From an uncultured Bacillus sp. (GTDB lineage Bacteria; Bacillota; Bacilli; Bacillales; Cytobacillaceae), in NCBI GenBank assembly GCA_937894355.1, contig CALCRD010000473.1, forward strand, positions 1 through 21,307: a stretch of DNA of 21,307 nucleotides. The letters are read 5' to 3'. The notes under the pieces were generated by a model. It saw nothing but the letters and a program-made list of their open reading frames with translations. It was not told the origin of the DNA and searched no databases. A program made the position numbers and the translations under genes. Shown here one piece after another: positions 1-8,250 of this stretch. Every line of letters starts with the position of its first letter. Position 1 is the first letter of the stretch.

Positions 1-10
1 CTAAAACTAA

Positions 11-43
11 TTTCTCCTAACATAATTTTCTAATCCGGAGAAA
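11..43. other. Inverted repeat upstream of the FMN-protein gene
   Basis: Arms TTTCTCC (11-17) and GGAGAAA (37-43) could form a 7-bp stem with a 19-nt loop. No clear U-tract follows on either strand. It may be the end of a terminator for a gene left of the window or a regulatory hairpin in front of the gene at 103. The rest of 1-102 shows no convincing sigma-A promoter to my eye. Confidence 0.25.
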
Positions 44-102
44 TAATATCCTTATAGTTAATTTCCGTAAGCGAATATATCTCGTTTGAGAGAAGTGATA
101 TA

Positions 103-1521
103 TTGAACATTTACCATTATCTAATTTTTGGAATGTTGGTCATTATGTTTGCCTCCTTTTTATTCATGATGGTAGGTTCACGTTGGCTAATGAAACACAT
201 GGCAATGAAATTTACCAAGATTTTGGTGAGCGATCCTTATCAAGAAAACCTATTAGAAATGATGTCGGGCATGAGGTATATGGGATTTCAAAACAGTATG
301 GAAAACGGCTTACGGGCTCAAACTGGGCAAGTTATTTTGCGTCCACTGGGTTCACCCAGAAACTGGCCACATTTGGATCCGATTACCTTTATCCCAGTCC
401 AAACCTCACCCTTTCCGATTGATGGTGAGGAAGACGTAAATGTACAAATTACGATTGGGCCAAATGCCAAAAAGCCGCTAAAATTAAAAATCCCCTTATT
501 AATTAGTGGGATGGCTTATGGTGTTTCTCTTAGTGAGCAAGTGGCAGTTGCTTTGACGGAAGCTGCTAACAATGTAGGAACGGCGATTAATTCTGGTGAA
601 GGCGCAATTTTACCAGAAGTATTAGAAAAAGCCGGAAAGTTCATCTTACAGTTTTCCAAAACTGATTGGGCAAAAGAAGAAAGTCTAGTTCAGCGTGCTG
701 ACATGATCGAAATTAAACTAGGTCAAGGTGCATTAGCAGGAATGGGTGGCAAAATTGCTCCTAAGGACTTAACTGGTCGGGCTCGGGAAGTGATGGAACT
801 AAAAGAAAATGAAGACGCCGTTGTTTTTGAAAATTTTTTCGAAAGTCAAACCCTTACCGATATTAGAAAACTAGTAGAGGAGCTTCGAACTGTTTCAGGT
901 GGGGTTCCTATTGGTATAAAAATTGGGGCCGGTGGTAAAATCGAAGAGGATATTGACCATTTAATAGAAATGGGCGTTGATTTTATTGCCCTTGACGGAG
1001 GACAAGCCAGTACACATGGCGCTCCGCCAATTTTATCCGATGACGTTGGTATACCAACCTTACATGCGGTTGTTCGAGCAGTAAATCATCTAGAAAAGCG
1101 GGGTCTGAAAAAGAAAATTAGTTTAATTGTCTCTGGTGGGCTGTTAGAACCTGGACACTTTTTAAAGGTTCTGGCACTGGGAGCGGATGCGGTTTATTTG
1201 GGCTCCACGATTTTATTTGCTGTCTCACATATCCAAGCCTTAAAGGCCCTCCCATTTGAACCTGCTACCCAAATCGTTTGGAATGAAGGAAAACTTAAAG
1301 ATCAATTTAAGATTGAATTCGGTGTAAAATCCGCAGAGAACTACTTAAATTCTTGTACAGAAGAAATGAAAACGGCATTAAGAGCGATGGGGAAACGCTC
1401 GTTAAGCGAGTTATCCCGAAAGGACTTAGTGTCTTATGATGAATTGACTGCTAAGATGATTGGAATTCCGTTTTCATTTGAACCGTGGTCAGATCAGCAG
1501 GAGTGCGATAAAAAAAGGTAA
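103..1521 (+). CDS. Membrane-anchored FMN-binding glutamate synthase-domain protein (YerD/GltB2-like)
   Basis: This 472-residue protein has one N-terminal hydrophobic segment (about residues 4-26) followed by a TIM-barrel like the FMN domain of glutamate synthase. Family-type glycine-rich segments are visible: GQGALAGMGGKI (207-218), GIKIGAGG (271-278), DGGQAST (298-304), SGGL (344-347) and GADAVYLGS (360-368), the last two placed as expected for FMN phosphate binding. There is no glutaminase domain. Only two cysteines are present (C418, C468), so the three-cysteine [3Fe-4S] motif of true glutamate synthases is absent. It therefore probably acts as a flavin oxidoreductase of unknown substrate at the membrane rather than making glutamate. 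The TTG start at 103 has a weak purine-rich stretch upstream (88-97); in-frame ATGs at 133 and 145 are alternatives but would cut the membrane segment. The gene is convergent with the ger operon. Family assignment is firm; function is not. Confidence 0.85.
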   Translation: MNIYHYLIFGMLVIMFASFLFMMVGSRWLMKHMAMKFTKILVSDPYQENLLEMMSGMRYMGFQNSMENGLRAQTGQVILRPLGSPRNWPHLDPITFIPVQTSPFPIDGEEDVNVQITIGPNAKKPLKLKIPLLISGMAYGVSLSEQVAVALTEAANNVGTAINSGEGAILPEVLEKAGKFILQFSKTDWAKEESLVQRADMIEIKLGQGALAGMGGKIAPKDLTGRAREVMELKENEDAVVFENFFESQTLTDIRKLVEELRTVSGGVPIGIKIGAGGKIEEDIDHLIEMGVDFIALDGGQASTHGAPPILSDDVGIPTLHAVVRAVNHLEKRGLKKKISLIVSGGLLEPGHFLKVLALGADAVYLGSTILFAVSHIQALKALPFEPATQIVWNEGKLKDQFKIEFGVKSAENYLNSCTEEMKTALRAMGKRSLSELSRKDLVSYDELTAKMIGIPFSFEPWSDQQECDKKR

Positions 1522-1565
1522 AAAGCCGAACGTCCCAATAAGGGCCAATCGGCTTTCTTTTTTTC
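1522..1565. terminator. Bidirectional intrinsic terminator between the FMN-protein gene and the ger operon
   Basis: The 8-bp stem AAAGCCGA (1522-1529) / TCGGCTTT (1549-1556) is followed on + by a T-rich tract and begins one base after the stop codon at 1521. Read on minus, the same stem is followed by TTTTTACC and a run of T, so it may also stop the ger operon transcript ending at 1643. Confidence 0.8.
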
Positions 1566-1642
1566 CAATATGGATTCATAAAAATACTCTAGTTAGGTAT
1601 TTCCTCTATCATCTAGAATACTAACATTCCAATTGTTGTGTT

Positions 1643-2719
1643 TTATCCTTTACTAGTTTTTTTCTTTCCCCTAAGATAAGAAACACCTAACAATAAAAAT
1701 GGAATAGGTATCAAAATAACTGTGTAGGTATAGAAATCTGTAGCTCGATCAAGTCTTAAATATTCACGAGAAAGATAGTAGGTTCCAAAAAACACCAATA
1801 AAACAAAACCGGTAAACCAGCCTCGTTTTACCCATTTAGAAGATACTGTTGATACGGTTGAATCATAGGCGATTCTGAAAAACAAACTACAACGAATATA
1901 TGTCCCTTCCGACATTAACAGTAAACCATATACATCAAAACGATCGATAAACCCTAGACTAATAATTCTGACAGACTCCAATGCTGGATAAATGAAATCT
2001 TGGGACTGCCCTAATCCAAAAATCGTAATGCAACCAGTGGTTGTTGATAACATCATGATTACATTTAAAATAATTCCAATTCCCCATAATAAAAACATCC
2101 GCTTCTCTCTAATATTCTCGAGCGGAACACAAAAGAGTAGCAACAGTTCCACCCAAACACTAGTAATTATTAGCGTTCCCCATAAAACCGGACCCCAACC
2201 AAACTCTAAAAATGGCTGAAGAAGACGCCAATCTTTCATTGGGGTATCCAAAGTGGTAACCGTATGTCCAGAGATTTCCGAAAAGAAGGTTAAAATGCCA
2301 GCAAGTAAAGCAATTCTTTTAATCCCTTTTAGCGTTGCAAAAATGAAAAAAATCATAAACCAAAAGATAATAGCTATTTGGGGGGTCTCAGGTAAAAAAC
2401 TAATGAATACAAAATCCGAGTATAGTGCTAAAGAAAAGATTGTTAATAACAGAAAATACGATATCAGCAAAAAATTGATAATCGAACCCACTGGTTTCCC
2501 TAGTATCGTATGAATAATACTAGAGAATTCTTGATTGGGGTATTTGAGTCGCAACCGGAAAATAGCATATCCAAACATGAATGCTAGCGGAATCGAGAGT
2601 AGGATAGAAATCCAAGAATCCCGTCCGGCAACATCGAGCAGCAACGGAAGGATACCGACGTGTCCCATGATTGCAAGAGTCATTACTAGTAAAAATAGAG
2701 TCTCCCATTTTGTCAGCAT
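1643..2719 (-). CDS. Spore germination protein, GerB-type permease subunit
   Basis: This 358-residue, highly hydrophobic protein has about ten predicted membrane segments and the N-terminal pattern of the GerB family (spore germination permeases of the APC superfamily). By family knowledge, the B subunit sits in the spore inner membrane and takes part in sensing germinants together with the A and C subunits. The ATG at 2719 is preceded by AAGGAG at good spacing, 15 bases after the C-subunit stop, so it is translated as the third gene of the operon. The length is typical for the family (about 360-370). The germinant cannot be read from the sequence. The order A-C-B is that of B. subtilis gerK rather than gerA or gerB, but I do not assign a named orthologue. 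Confidence 0.9.
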   Translation of the reverse strand: MLTKWETLFLLVMTLAIMGHVGILPLLLDVAGRDSWISILLSIPLAFMFGYAIFRLRLKYPNQEFSSIIHTILGKPVGSIINFLLISYFLLLTIFSLALYSDFVFISFLPETPQIAIIFWFMIFFIFATLKGIKRIALLAGILTFFSEISGHTVTTLDTPMKDWRLLQPFLEFGWGPVLWGTLIITSVWVELLLLFCVPLENIREKRMFLLWGIGIILNVIMMLSTTTGCITIFGLGQSQDFIYPALESVRIISLGFIDRFDVYGLLLMSEGTYIRCSLFFRIAYDSTVSTVSSKWVKRGWFTGFVLLVFFGTYYLSREYLRLDRATDFYTYTVILIPIPFLLLGVSYLRGKKKTSKG

Positions 2720-2734
2720 ATCCGTTTCTCCTTC

Positions 2735-3940
2735 TTATTTAAACCAAATAGGAATTTCCTTAAACGGGTTGTTTCTAGGCTTATGATGATACTCAATACT
2801 TTTGTTAATAAGACCGGGGTGATGAACCTCCCAATGCACATCAATGGTTAAGTCACCGTTGGCAAAAACTTCATCCCAGTCTTCTGCAATTTCCTGCCAT
2901 TGTTTCGGGTATTTTCGGTAGGTTTCCAGCCCAATTCCGGTAATATCTGTTTTTAACTCTTTTTGTAATTTATTTAACGTCCCACGAATATCTTTTTTAG
3001 TTTGTTCAATTAAATGCTGTTCTAATTTGTTGAGCCATTTTTGATCTGTACTTTCTAAAGTAAAATTTTCAGCAATTGTTCCTTCGAGAGTTATATCTAT
3101 TTTTCCCGTTAACTTTCTTCCTTTTAATATCGGCTTTAATTTCGTATTTGCCTTAATAACCTCAATTGTGACTCGATCCTTATGATTTTTTTTGTCCATA
3201 AACACGGTAATATAGCAACTCTTTACTTTATTTAACAAATGTGATAGCCCATGTGTTTCTCGTACGTCTAATATTCCAACCATTTTGTTTTTATTAATCA
3301 CCGCTGTTCCTTCAAGGGAAGTAATCATTTGCTTTTCTATCTTTTTGAGTTTAATGATTGGCAAATAGGCATTGTGAACCGCTCCTTCAATTAATCTAAA
3401 AAATTCATACATTTTCACTGAAGTATATTCAGCAATATATTGGGTTTGATCTAAAGCTGAAACCAGTTCGATTGAAGGCAAGCTTTCATATAATGTTGGT
3501 GTCGACAGAATTTTATGTGGCGTATTTTGCGTAATGAAAAGATAACTATTTAACCGAAACATTTGATCCCGACGAGCTAAATCAAGAAAGTCAACAAATG
3601 GATCCCTTGCCAATTTTTCACTAATCACCCAGACCCGGGCATGATCAAAATAAAGACGACGCTTCGCATACCGAATTGATTGACGTATTGTTTGGATGAT
3701 GGATTCACCATCTTTTTCTAAAATGATATGTTTGATATCCCCACCGGGGGTTTCACCGCCCCCGCCACCTTGTGTACTTGGTCCAGTCGGCTTGATAATT
3801 TCAAAATTCAATAGTAGTTTACCATCCGGTTTATCTAACCCAACACCAAAGACAAGAGCCGATTTATCCAATTCTTGGCTACTCCAACAGCCCGTCAAAA
3901 ATAAAATCCAAGGCAACAAAACAAGAACTTTTCGCATCAT
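2735..3940 (-). CDS. Spore germination lipoprotein, GerC-type subunit (Ger(x)C family)
   Basis: This 401-residue protein starts with a lipoprotein signal peptide: basic MMRK, a hydrophobic core, and the lipobox LTGC with Cys18 as the predicted lipid-modified residue, followed by the typical WSSQELD sequence. The rest is hydrophilic and fits the Ger(x)C fold, which is tethered to the outer face of the spore inner membrane. The ATG at 3940 overlaps the stop of the A subunit at 3937 (ATGA), indicating translational coupling. A glycine-rich stretch at residues 58-67 (GGGGGETPGG) looks like a flexible linker and is encoded by an unusually GC-rich segment. It would assemble with the A and B subunits encoded on either side. 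Confidence 0.9.
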   Translation of the reverse strand: MMRKVLVLLPWILFLTGCWSSQELDKSALVFGVGLDKPDGKLLLNFEIIKPTGPSTQGGGGGETPGGDIKHIILEKDGESIIQTIRQSIRYAKRRLYFDHARVWVISEKLARDPFVDFLDLARRDQMFRLNSYLFITQNTPHKILSTPTLYESLPSIELVSALDQTQYIAEYTSVKMYEFFRLIEGAVHNAYLPIIKLKKIEKQMITSLEGTAVINKNKMVGILDVRETHGLSHLLNKVKSCYITVFMDKKNHKDRVTIEVIKANTKLKPILKGRKLTGKIDITLEGTIAENFTLESTDQKWLNKLEQHLIEQTKKDIRGTLNKLQKELKTDITGIGLETYRKYPKQWQEIAEDWDEVFANGDLTIDVHWEVHHPGLINKSIEYHHKPRNNPFKEIPIWFK

Positions 3941-5502
3941 TCATCACCAGCCTTTGGTAATGATTTAATTCTAGTTGGCCGTTGGTTAGGTACACTTTCA
4001 GGTCGATTCTTCGCCCACCTAATGGGTAAACGTAAAAAAGCATCGTTCCAGTCTTTAAAATAAAACGGGGCAAATGGAGCCATATAAGGTACGCCCATCG
4101 AGGTTAATGAAACCATATGCATTAATAACCCGAGCATGGCGATAATTAATCCGAATGAGCCAAATATACTTGAGGCAATGATTAAACCCATTCGAACTAA
4201 TGCTGTAACATCTGCAAGCGGAGTAATTACAAATGCAGAAATGTAAGACAATGAAACAATAACAATTGTCGGAGCACCCACTAGACCCGCGGAAACTGAA
4301 ACTTGTCCTAGTATCAAGGCGCCAACAATACTTAATGCGGGGCCGATAGCTGCCGGCAATCTTACACCAGCTTCTCGGACAATTTCGAACATAATGACCA
4401 TCAAAAATATTTCTAAAACGAGGGGAAATGGAACCGTTTCCCTGGCTTGGATAAGTGGAATAATCATATCCGAGGGAATCATTGATTTTAGAAAATTAAC
4501 GACAGAAATATATACTGCTGGTAAAGAAATACTGAAAAGGAAGGCAAAAATCCGCAATAGCCTGATGAATGAACTATAGTAAGGACGGGACGAGTAGTCC
4601 TCAATGCTTTTTAAATTTTCTAGAAATAGTGAGGGCACATATAGGACAAATGGATCCCCATTGATTAGGATTAATATTCTTCCTTCCAATAATAAGGCAG
4701 CCGCTTTATCTGGACGCTCAGTACTCCCGATTGTCGGAAATATCGAAAACGGATGTGTTTCAATCATTTGTTCGACTTCACCAGAATTTTTAATCCCATC
4801 GACTTTTATTTGTTTTAACTTTTGGCGCACCTTCTCTACTAAGTTGGTATCAGCTATATCATCAAGATAACTTATTACCACTTCCGTTTGACTATATTCA
4901 CCTAGTTCAATTGATTCAAATTGTAAGGATGGATGGGCAATTCTGCGTCGTAGTAACGCTAGATTTGTCGCCATGGTTTCCACAAAGCCGTCCCGTGCTC
5001 CTCGCACAACACGTTCACTTTGCGGTTCGCTAATAGCACGAACTTCAAATCCTGGATCGTTTAATAACAAACCAACACTATAACCATCGACTAATATTAA
5101 TGTTTGCCCCTTCAGAATATTAAAGACCGCTTTGATTAGATTCATTTCATTTTTAACATTGTAGACCGAAAGTTTTTCTTCTATAGGATCCAAACCACTC
5201 TTAAGGGGAGCGAATGGCTCTTCAGTTAATGGCTTTAACACATTGTTACGTATGGCATCTTCATTAAATAAACCATCTACGCCAACAATCATTGCTCTCA
5301 CATTATGACCATTATCTACATGAATTAGAAAGTGATGGAAAATAATATCATTGCTTTTTCCAAACTTTATTTTTAGAGTTTCTTCATTTTTACTAAGATT
5401 CTTTGAAAATGGCAGGGAGTCATTGGCTTTGTCGGCACGTTTGGGTTTGTGAACATTCTTTTTCATTTTTTTCAAAATAGGTTCATCAAAGAATTTCCCC
5501 AT
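3937..5502 (-). CDS. Spore germination protein, GerA-type receptor A subunit
   Basis: This 521-residue protein has the GerA-family layout. A long soluble N-terminal region (about 1-310) contains the conserved block SEPQSERVVRGARDGFVE (159-176). A membrane domain follows, with segments around 312-338, 358-376, 385-407, 410-430 and 437-465, and includes the conserved PFP (358-360) and REAGVRLP (376-383) motifs. A basic tail closes the protein. GerA-type subunits are part of the germinant receptor in the spore inner membrane; recent work treats the A subunit as an oligomeric, nutrient-gated ion channel. The ATG at 5502 is supported by AAGGGGGG at 5511-5520. It is first in the A-C-B operon behind a sigma-G-like promoter, which fits forespore expression. 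Confidence 0.93.
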   Translation of the reverse strand: MGKFFDEPILKKMKKNVHKPKRADKANDSLPFSKNLSKNEETLKIKFGKSNDIIFHHFLIHVDNGHNVRAMIVGVDGLFNEDAIRNNVLKPLTEEPFAPLKSGLDPIEEKLSVYNVKNEMNLIKAVFNILKGQTLILVDGYSVGLLLNDPGFEVRAISEPQSERVVRGARDGFVETMATNLALLRRRIAHPSLQFESIELGEYSQTEVVISYLDDIADTNLVEKVRQKLKQIKVDGIKNSGEVEQMIETHPFSIFPTIGSTERPDKAAALLLEGRILILINGDPFVLYVPSLFLENLKSIEDYSSRPYYSSFIRLLRIFAFLFSISLPAVYISVVNFLKSMIPSDMIIPLIQARETVPFPLVLEIFLMVIMFEIVREAGVRLPAAIGPALSIVGALILGQVSVSAGLVGAPTIVIVSLSYISAFVITPLADVTALVRMGLIIASSIFGSFGLIIAMLGLLMHMVSLTSMGVPYMAPFAPFYFKDWNDAFLRLPIRWAKNRPESVPNQRPTRIKSLPKAGDE

Positions 5503-5546
5503 AGTTCTAATCCCCCCCTTGATAAATTACAATGATTCCTATTCGA

Positions 5547-5578
5547 TAGTATGGCTTTTTTTAGTCAAATCATGTACA
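5547..5578 (-). promoter_or_regulatory. Sigma-G-type promoter of the ger operon
   Basis: On the minus strand a perfect sigma-G -10 element CATACTA (5547-5553) lies 18 bases downstream of TGTACAT (5572-5578), a partial match to the sigma-G -35 consensus (TGNATA-like). It sits about 45-75 bases before the start codon at 5502. Sigma-G control is the known mode for ger operons of this family. The -10 match is strong and the -35 only fair. Confidence 0.65.
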
Positions 5579-5584
5579 GATTTT

Positions 5585-5640
5585 GGTCCTCACAGGGACG
5601 GTTCTTGTGTCCTTTTTAGAGAAAAAAACCAACAGGGACA
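5585..5640. repeat. REP-like short dispersed-repeat sequence
   Basis: The core GGGACGGTTCTTGTGTCC (5595-5612), extended leftward by GGTCCTCACA, can form a short GGAC/GTCC hairpin. A fragment CAGGGACA recurs at 5633-5640. I recall closely similar GGGACGGTTCT-type sequences as dispersed intergenic repeats in Bacillus and related genomes, sometimes near IS200-like (Y1/RAYT) transposases. Only one full copy is in this window and no transposase accompanies it, so the assignment rests on recollection. Confidence 0.45.
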
Positions 5641-5680
5641 AAAAAATGCCTCCAAACGCTTATAGCGTCGGAAGCATTTT
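5640..5680 (-). terminator. Intrinsic terminator of cydAB
   Basis: The hairpin arms at 5643-5659 and 5665-5680 pair through AAAATGC/GCATTTT, TCC/GGA and ACGC/GCGT with small internal mismatches and a 5-nt loop. The A run at 5640-5646 becomes the U-tract on the minus transcript. It begins 34 bases past the cydB stop. Confidence 0.8.
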
Positions 5681-5713
5681 TATTATAATTACCCCTTCAT
5701 TTCCTCTCCCTAA

Positions 5714-6739
5714 CTAATATCCCTTTGCATCCTCTTTGGAAATCTTATCTTTAAATAGAACGTAACTCCAAATTTGATATGCAAGAACAATTGGCACAAA
5801 GATACAGGCCACTATAAACATAATTTTAAGGTTTAATGTGCTTCCTGATGCATTATATAAGGTGACGCTAAACTCATTGCTAATCCTTGAAGGGAGCATG
5901 TTCGGAAACATTCCGACAAATCCAGTTGCCATTAGTGTAACAATTGATAAACAAAGAGTGGTAAATGCTAAGCCAATTTTATCCTTAGTTACAAACACGA
6001 TCGTTAAAATGATAGTCAATAATGATAGAACTGGAATCACCCATAAGACCGGCAGATCATTAAAGTTTTCTGCAAGCGGTGTCCAATTCATTGTTGCGAC
6101 AAAGAAGATGGCCAAGACGGCTGCCGCTACCATCGCTAAGATTTTCGAAAGATTTTTAGAACGAATAGCTGTTTCTCCGGTTGTTTTTAATTGAATCCAT
6201 AGTGAACCTGATAGTAAAAATAACGCTACGAACAAGATTCCACCAAGTAATCCATATGGGTTAAGCAGACTTAATAAATTCCCCTCATACCCATGCTCAC
6301 CAATCAGTAAGCCTCTGTAAAGATTGGCAAACGCAACTCCGAACAATAAGGCAATCAAAAAGCTCGCAATCGTAAATGCCCATTTCCATGTGGCTTGCCA
6401 TTTCTCCGATTCCACCTTGTGCATAAACTCCAGTCCACAAGCTCGGAAAAATATGGCGAACAGAATTAAGAAAAGCGCTTCATAAAGATACGAGAACATA
6501 TTGGCATAGGTTACCGGAAAGGCTGCAAAGGTGGCACCACCAGCAGTAATTAGCCAAACTTCATTACCATTCCAGAATGGTCCAATTGCCTCCTGTAATT
6601 GACTACGCTCTTGGCGGCTTTTACTAACAAACGGCATCAGCATCCCCGTTCCCAAGGTATAACCATCAAGTACGAAATAAACGGTCCAGATTAATCCCCA
6701 AAGACCAAACCAAGTTATCGCTAAGAAATCATGAGACAT
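5714..6739 (-). CDS. cydB: Cytochrome bd quinol oxidase subunit II
   Basis: CydB is the second membrane subunit of cytochrome bd oxidase, which oxidises quinol and reduces oxygen to water at high affinity. The protein shows the family's early motif DGYTLGTGML (compare DGFDLGVGML in proteobacteria), then GPFWNGNEVWLITAGG, and about eight or nine hydrophobic helices. I chose the ATG at 6739 (341 residues, close to the 338 of B. subtilis CydB). It overlaps the cydA stop by 11 bases and has GGGAGG about 11 bases upstream. An in-frame TTG at 6766 would add nine residues (MKKWEVLVV) that include the ribosome-site bases and look non-coding. No cydC or cydD follows; the transcript ends at the hairpin at 5640-5680. 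Confidence 0.95.
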   Translation of the reverse strand: MSHDFLAITWFGLWGLIWTVYFVLDGYTLGTGMLMPFVSKSRQERSQLQEAIGPFWNGNEVWLITAGGATFAAFPVTYANMFSYLYEALFLILFAIFFRACGLEFMHKVESEKWQATWKWAFTIASFLIALLFGVAFANLYRGLLIGEHGYEGNLLSLLNPYGLLGGILFVALFLLSGSLWIQLKTTGETAIRSKNLSKILAMVAAAVLAIFFVATMNWTPLAENFNDLPVLWVIPVLSLLTIILTIVFVTKDKIGLAFTTLCLSIVTLMATGFVGMFPNMLPSRISNEFSVTLYNASGSTLNLKIMFIVACIFVPIVLAYQIWSYVLFKDKISKEDAKGY

Positions 6740-8078
6740 GACTACCAGCACCTCCCACTTCTTCAACTACCCCTTCTGGTCCTTTTTTAGCATTTTTCAC
6801 AAGTAGGTAAACATCCGCAATTAATAGAATGGTGTAAAACACAATGAGACTAATTAATGAAAACCAAATTTGGCCAGCCGAAATCGGTGATACTCCATCC
6901 GCTGTTTTCATCAAACCATATACAGCCCAAGGCTGACGTCCTACTTCAGCTACCATCCAGCCTAAATTGATTGTAATAAATGGTAACAGCACAGAATAAA
7001 GGACAAGCTTCAAATACTTTTTAGAATTGACCAAGCGATCTTTTTTGTATAAATATAATCCATACCATGAAATAAACATGAACAACATTCCCAATACAAC
7101 CATAGTTCGGAAGCTGTAGAAGGTTAAAGCAACATTAGGCTGTTCGTCCGCAGGAATATCATTTAAGCCAATAACTTCTCCATCAAAGCTATTCGTATAA
7201 AAGAAGCTTCCAAGCTTTGGAATACTTAGCCACTCTACAGAATTGGTCTTATTTTCCGGATCAGGAATTTGAATGATATTAAACGGCAGTTCTGAAGTTG
7301 TCTCCCAAACCGCCTCCATTGCAGCGCCTTTTGCTGGTTGGTATTCAGTAGCATTAACTCCAGATTGGTGACCTAAAAATGGCGTAATCGTTGTAGCAAA
7401 TAAAGCCATAACTAAACCATATTTAAACGATTTTTTAAAGAATACAACATTTTTCTTTCTTAATAAATGGTAAGCGCTGACAGCCATAACAAAGAAGGAG
7501 CCAACTATATAACAAGATACAACTGTGTGGAAGAACATTTGCCATGCATATGGATTTGTTAAAAGGGCGGTAAAACTATCTAGCTCAACACGTCCATTAC
7601 GTAATACATAACCGACAGGATTCTGCATGAACCCGTTGGCAGTAATAATCCACAGTGCGGAAATATTAGTTCCTAATGCCACCATCCACATGGAAATTGC
7701 CCGTAATTTTGGCGAAAATCTCTTCTTGCCGAAGAACCAAATTCCCATAAAAGTTGATTCTAAGAAAAAGGCCAGTAATGCTTCTATCGCTAGTGGTGAG
7801 CCGAAGATGTCACCCATATACTTTGAATACTCAGACCAGTTGGTACCAAACTGAAATTCCATGGTGATTCCTGTGATAATACCAAGTACAAAGTTTATCG
7901 AAAATAATTTTCCCCAAAAGTCTGCCATATTCCGGTAAAGTGGGTTCTTTGATCGCGCATATTTTGTTTCCATAATGGCAACCAAAATAACGAGTCCAAT
8001 CGTCATCGGAACAAACAGGAAGTGGTAAAAAACTGTGATGGCAAACTGCAATCGACTTAGCAATAACACTCCATCCAT
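6729..8078 (-). CDS. cydA: Cytochrome bd quinol oxidase subunit I
   Basis: This 449-residue integral membrane subunit carries the haems of cytochrome bd. Key residues align with E. coli numbering: H19 (YHF) and H184 (MFFHTVV, the counterpart of E. coli H186) as haem ligands, E99 and E107 (AIEALLAFFLEST) of the proton/haem d region, and a methionine in SFRTMVVLG as the likely haem b558 ligand. GRQPW follows the quinol-loop region. The region between about residues 240 and 320 is compact, as in the short-Q-loop type of Bacillus CydA. The ATG at 8078 has a strong AGGAGGG ribosome site. It is first in a two-gene operon with overlapping cydB. A TATAAT-like -10 and a partial Rex-type motif lie upstream. 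Confidence 0.97.
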   Translation of the reverse strand: MDGVLLLSRLQFAITVFYHFLFVPMTIGLVILVAIMETKYARSKNPLYRNMADFWGKLFSINFVLGIITGITMEFQFGTNWSEYSKYMGDIFGSPLAIEALLAFFLESTFMGIWFFGKKRFSPKLRAISMWMVALGTNISALWIITANGFMQNPVGYVLRNGRVELDSFTALLTNPYAWQMFFHTVVSCYIVGSFFVMAVSAYHLLRKKNVVFFKKSFKYGLVMALFATTITPFLGHQSGVNATEYQPAKGAAMEAVWETTSELPFNIIQIPDPENKTNSVEWLSIPKLGSFFYTNSFDGEVIGLNDIPADEQPNVALTFYSFRTMVVLGMLFMFISWYGLYLYKKDRLVNSKKYLKLVLYSVLLPFITINLGWMVAEVGRQPWAVYGLMKTADGVSPISAGQIWFSLISLIVFYTILLIADVYLLVKNAKKGPEGVVEEVGGAGSHVS

Positions 8079-8117
8079 TTTCTTCCCTCCTAAATAAATG
8101 TATTTATTTATACTTTC

Positions 8118-8123
8118 ATTATA
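8118..8123 (-). promoter_or_regulatory. Candidate -10 element of the cydAB promoter
   Basis: TATAAT reads on the minus strand at 8118-8123, about 40 bases before the cydA start. The corresponding -35 region is poor (only an AGTCTT-like sequence 17 bases away), which would fit a promoter needing activation. The call is limited to the -10. Confidence 0.45.
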
Positions 8124-8163
8124 TTACAATAATTACAAAAAAGACTGCATTCGGGTTACAACT

Positions 8164-8182
8164 TTGTGAAATATTGAACGAA
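8164..8182. promoter_or_regulatory. Possible degenerate Rex (redox repressor) site upstream of cydA
   Basis: TTGTGAAATATTGAACGAA matches the left half of the Rex consensus (TTGTGAA, 4-base spacer, TTCACAA) exactly, but the right half poorly. Rex controls cyd genes in many Firmicutes. The site lies about 40 bases upstream of the candidate -10, unusual for a simple repressor, so this is tentative. Confidence 0.3.
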
Positions 8183-8250
8183 GTTGGCCGATAAAAATAC
8201 GATTGTGATTTTAACCCTTGACTGGATTTCGACCGCCTAATGTTTCAAAC

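Noticed and set aside
1593..1626. Imperfect inverted repeat GTTAGGTATT / AATACTAAC as the ger operon terminator
   Set aside because: It is AT-rich with a bulge and no adjacent U-tract; the hairpin at 1522-1556 is a much better stop for both converging transcripts.
6739..6766. Longer cydB start at TTG 6766
   Set aside because: The extra nine residues are encoded by the ribosome-site region within cydA. The ATG at 6739 gives the family length and the usual N-terminus.
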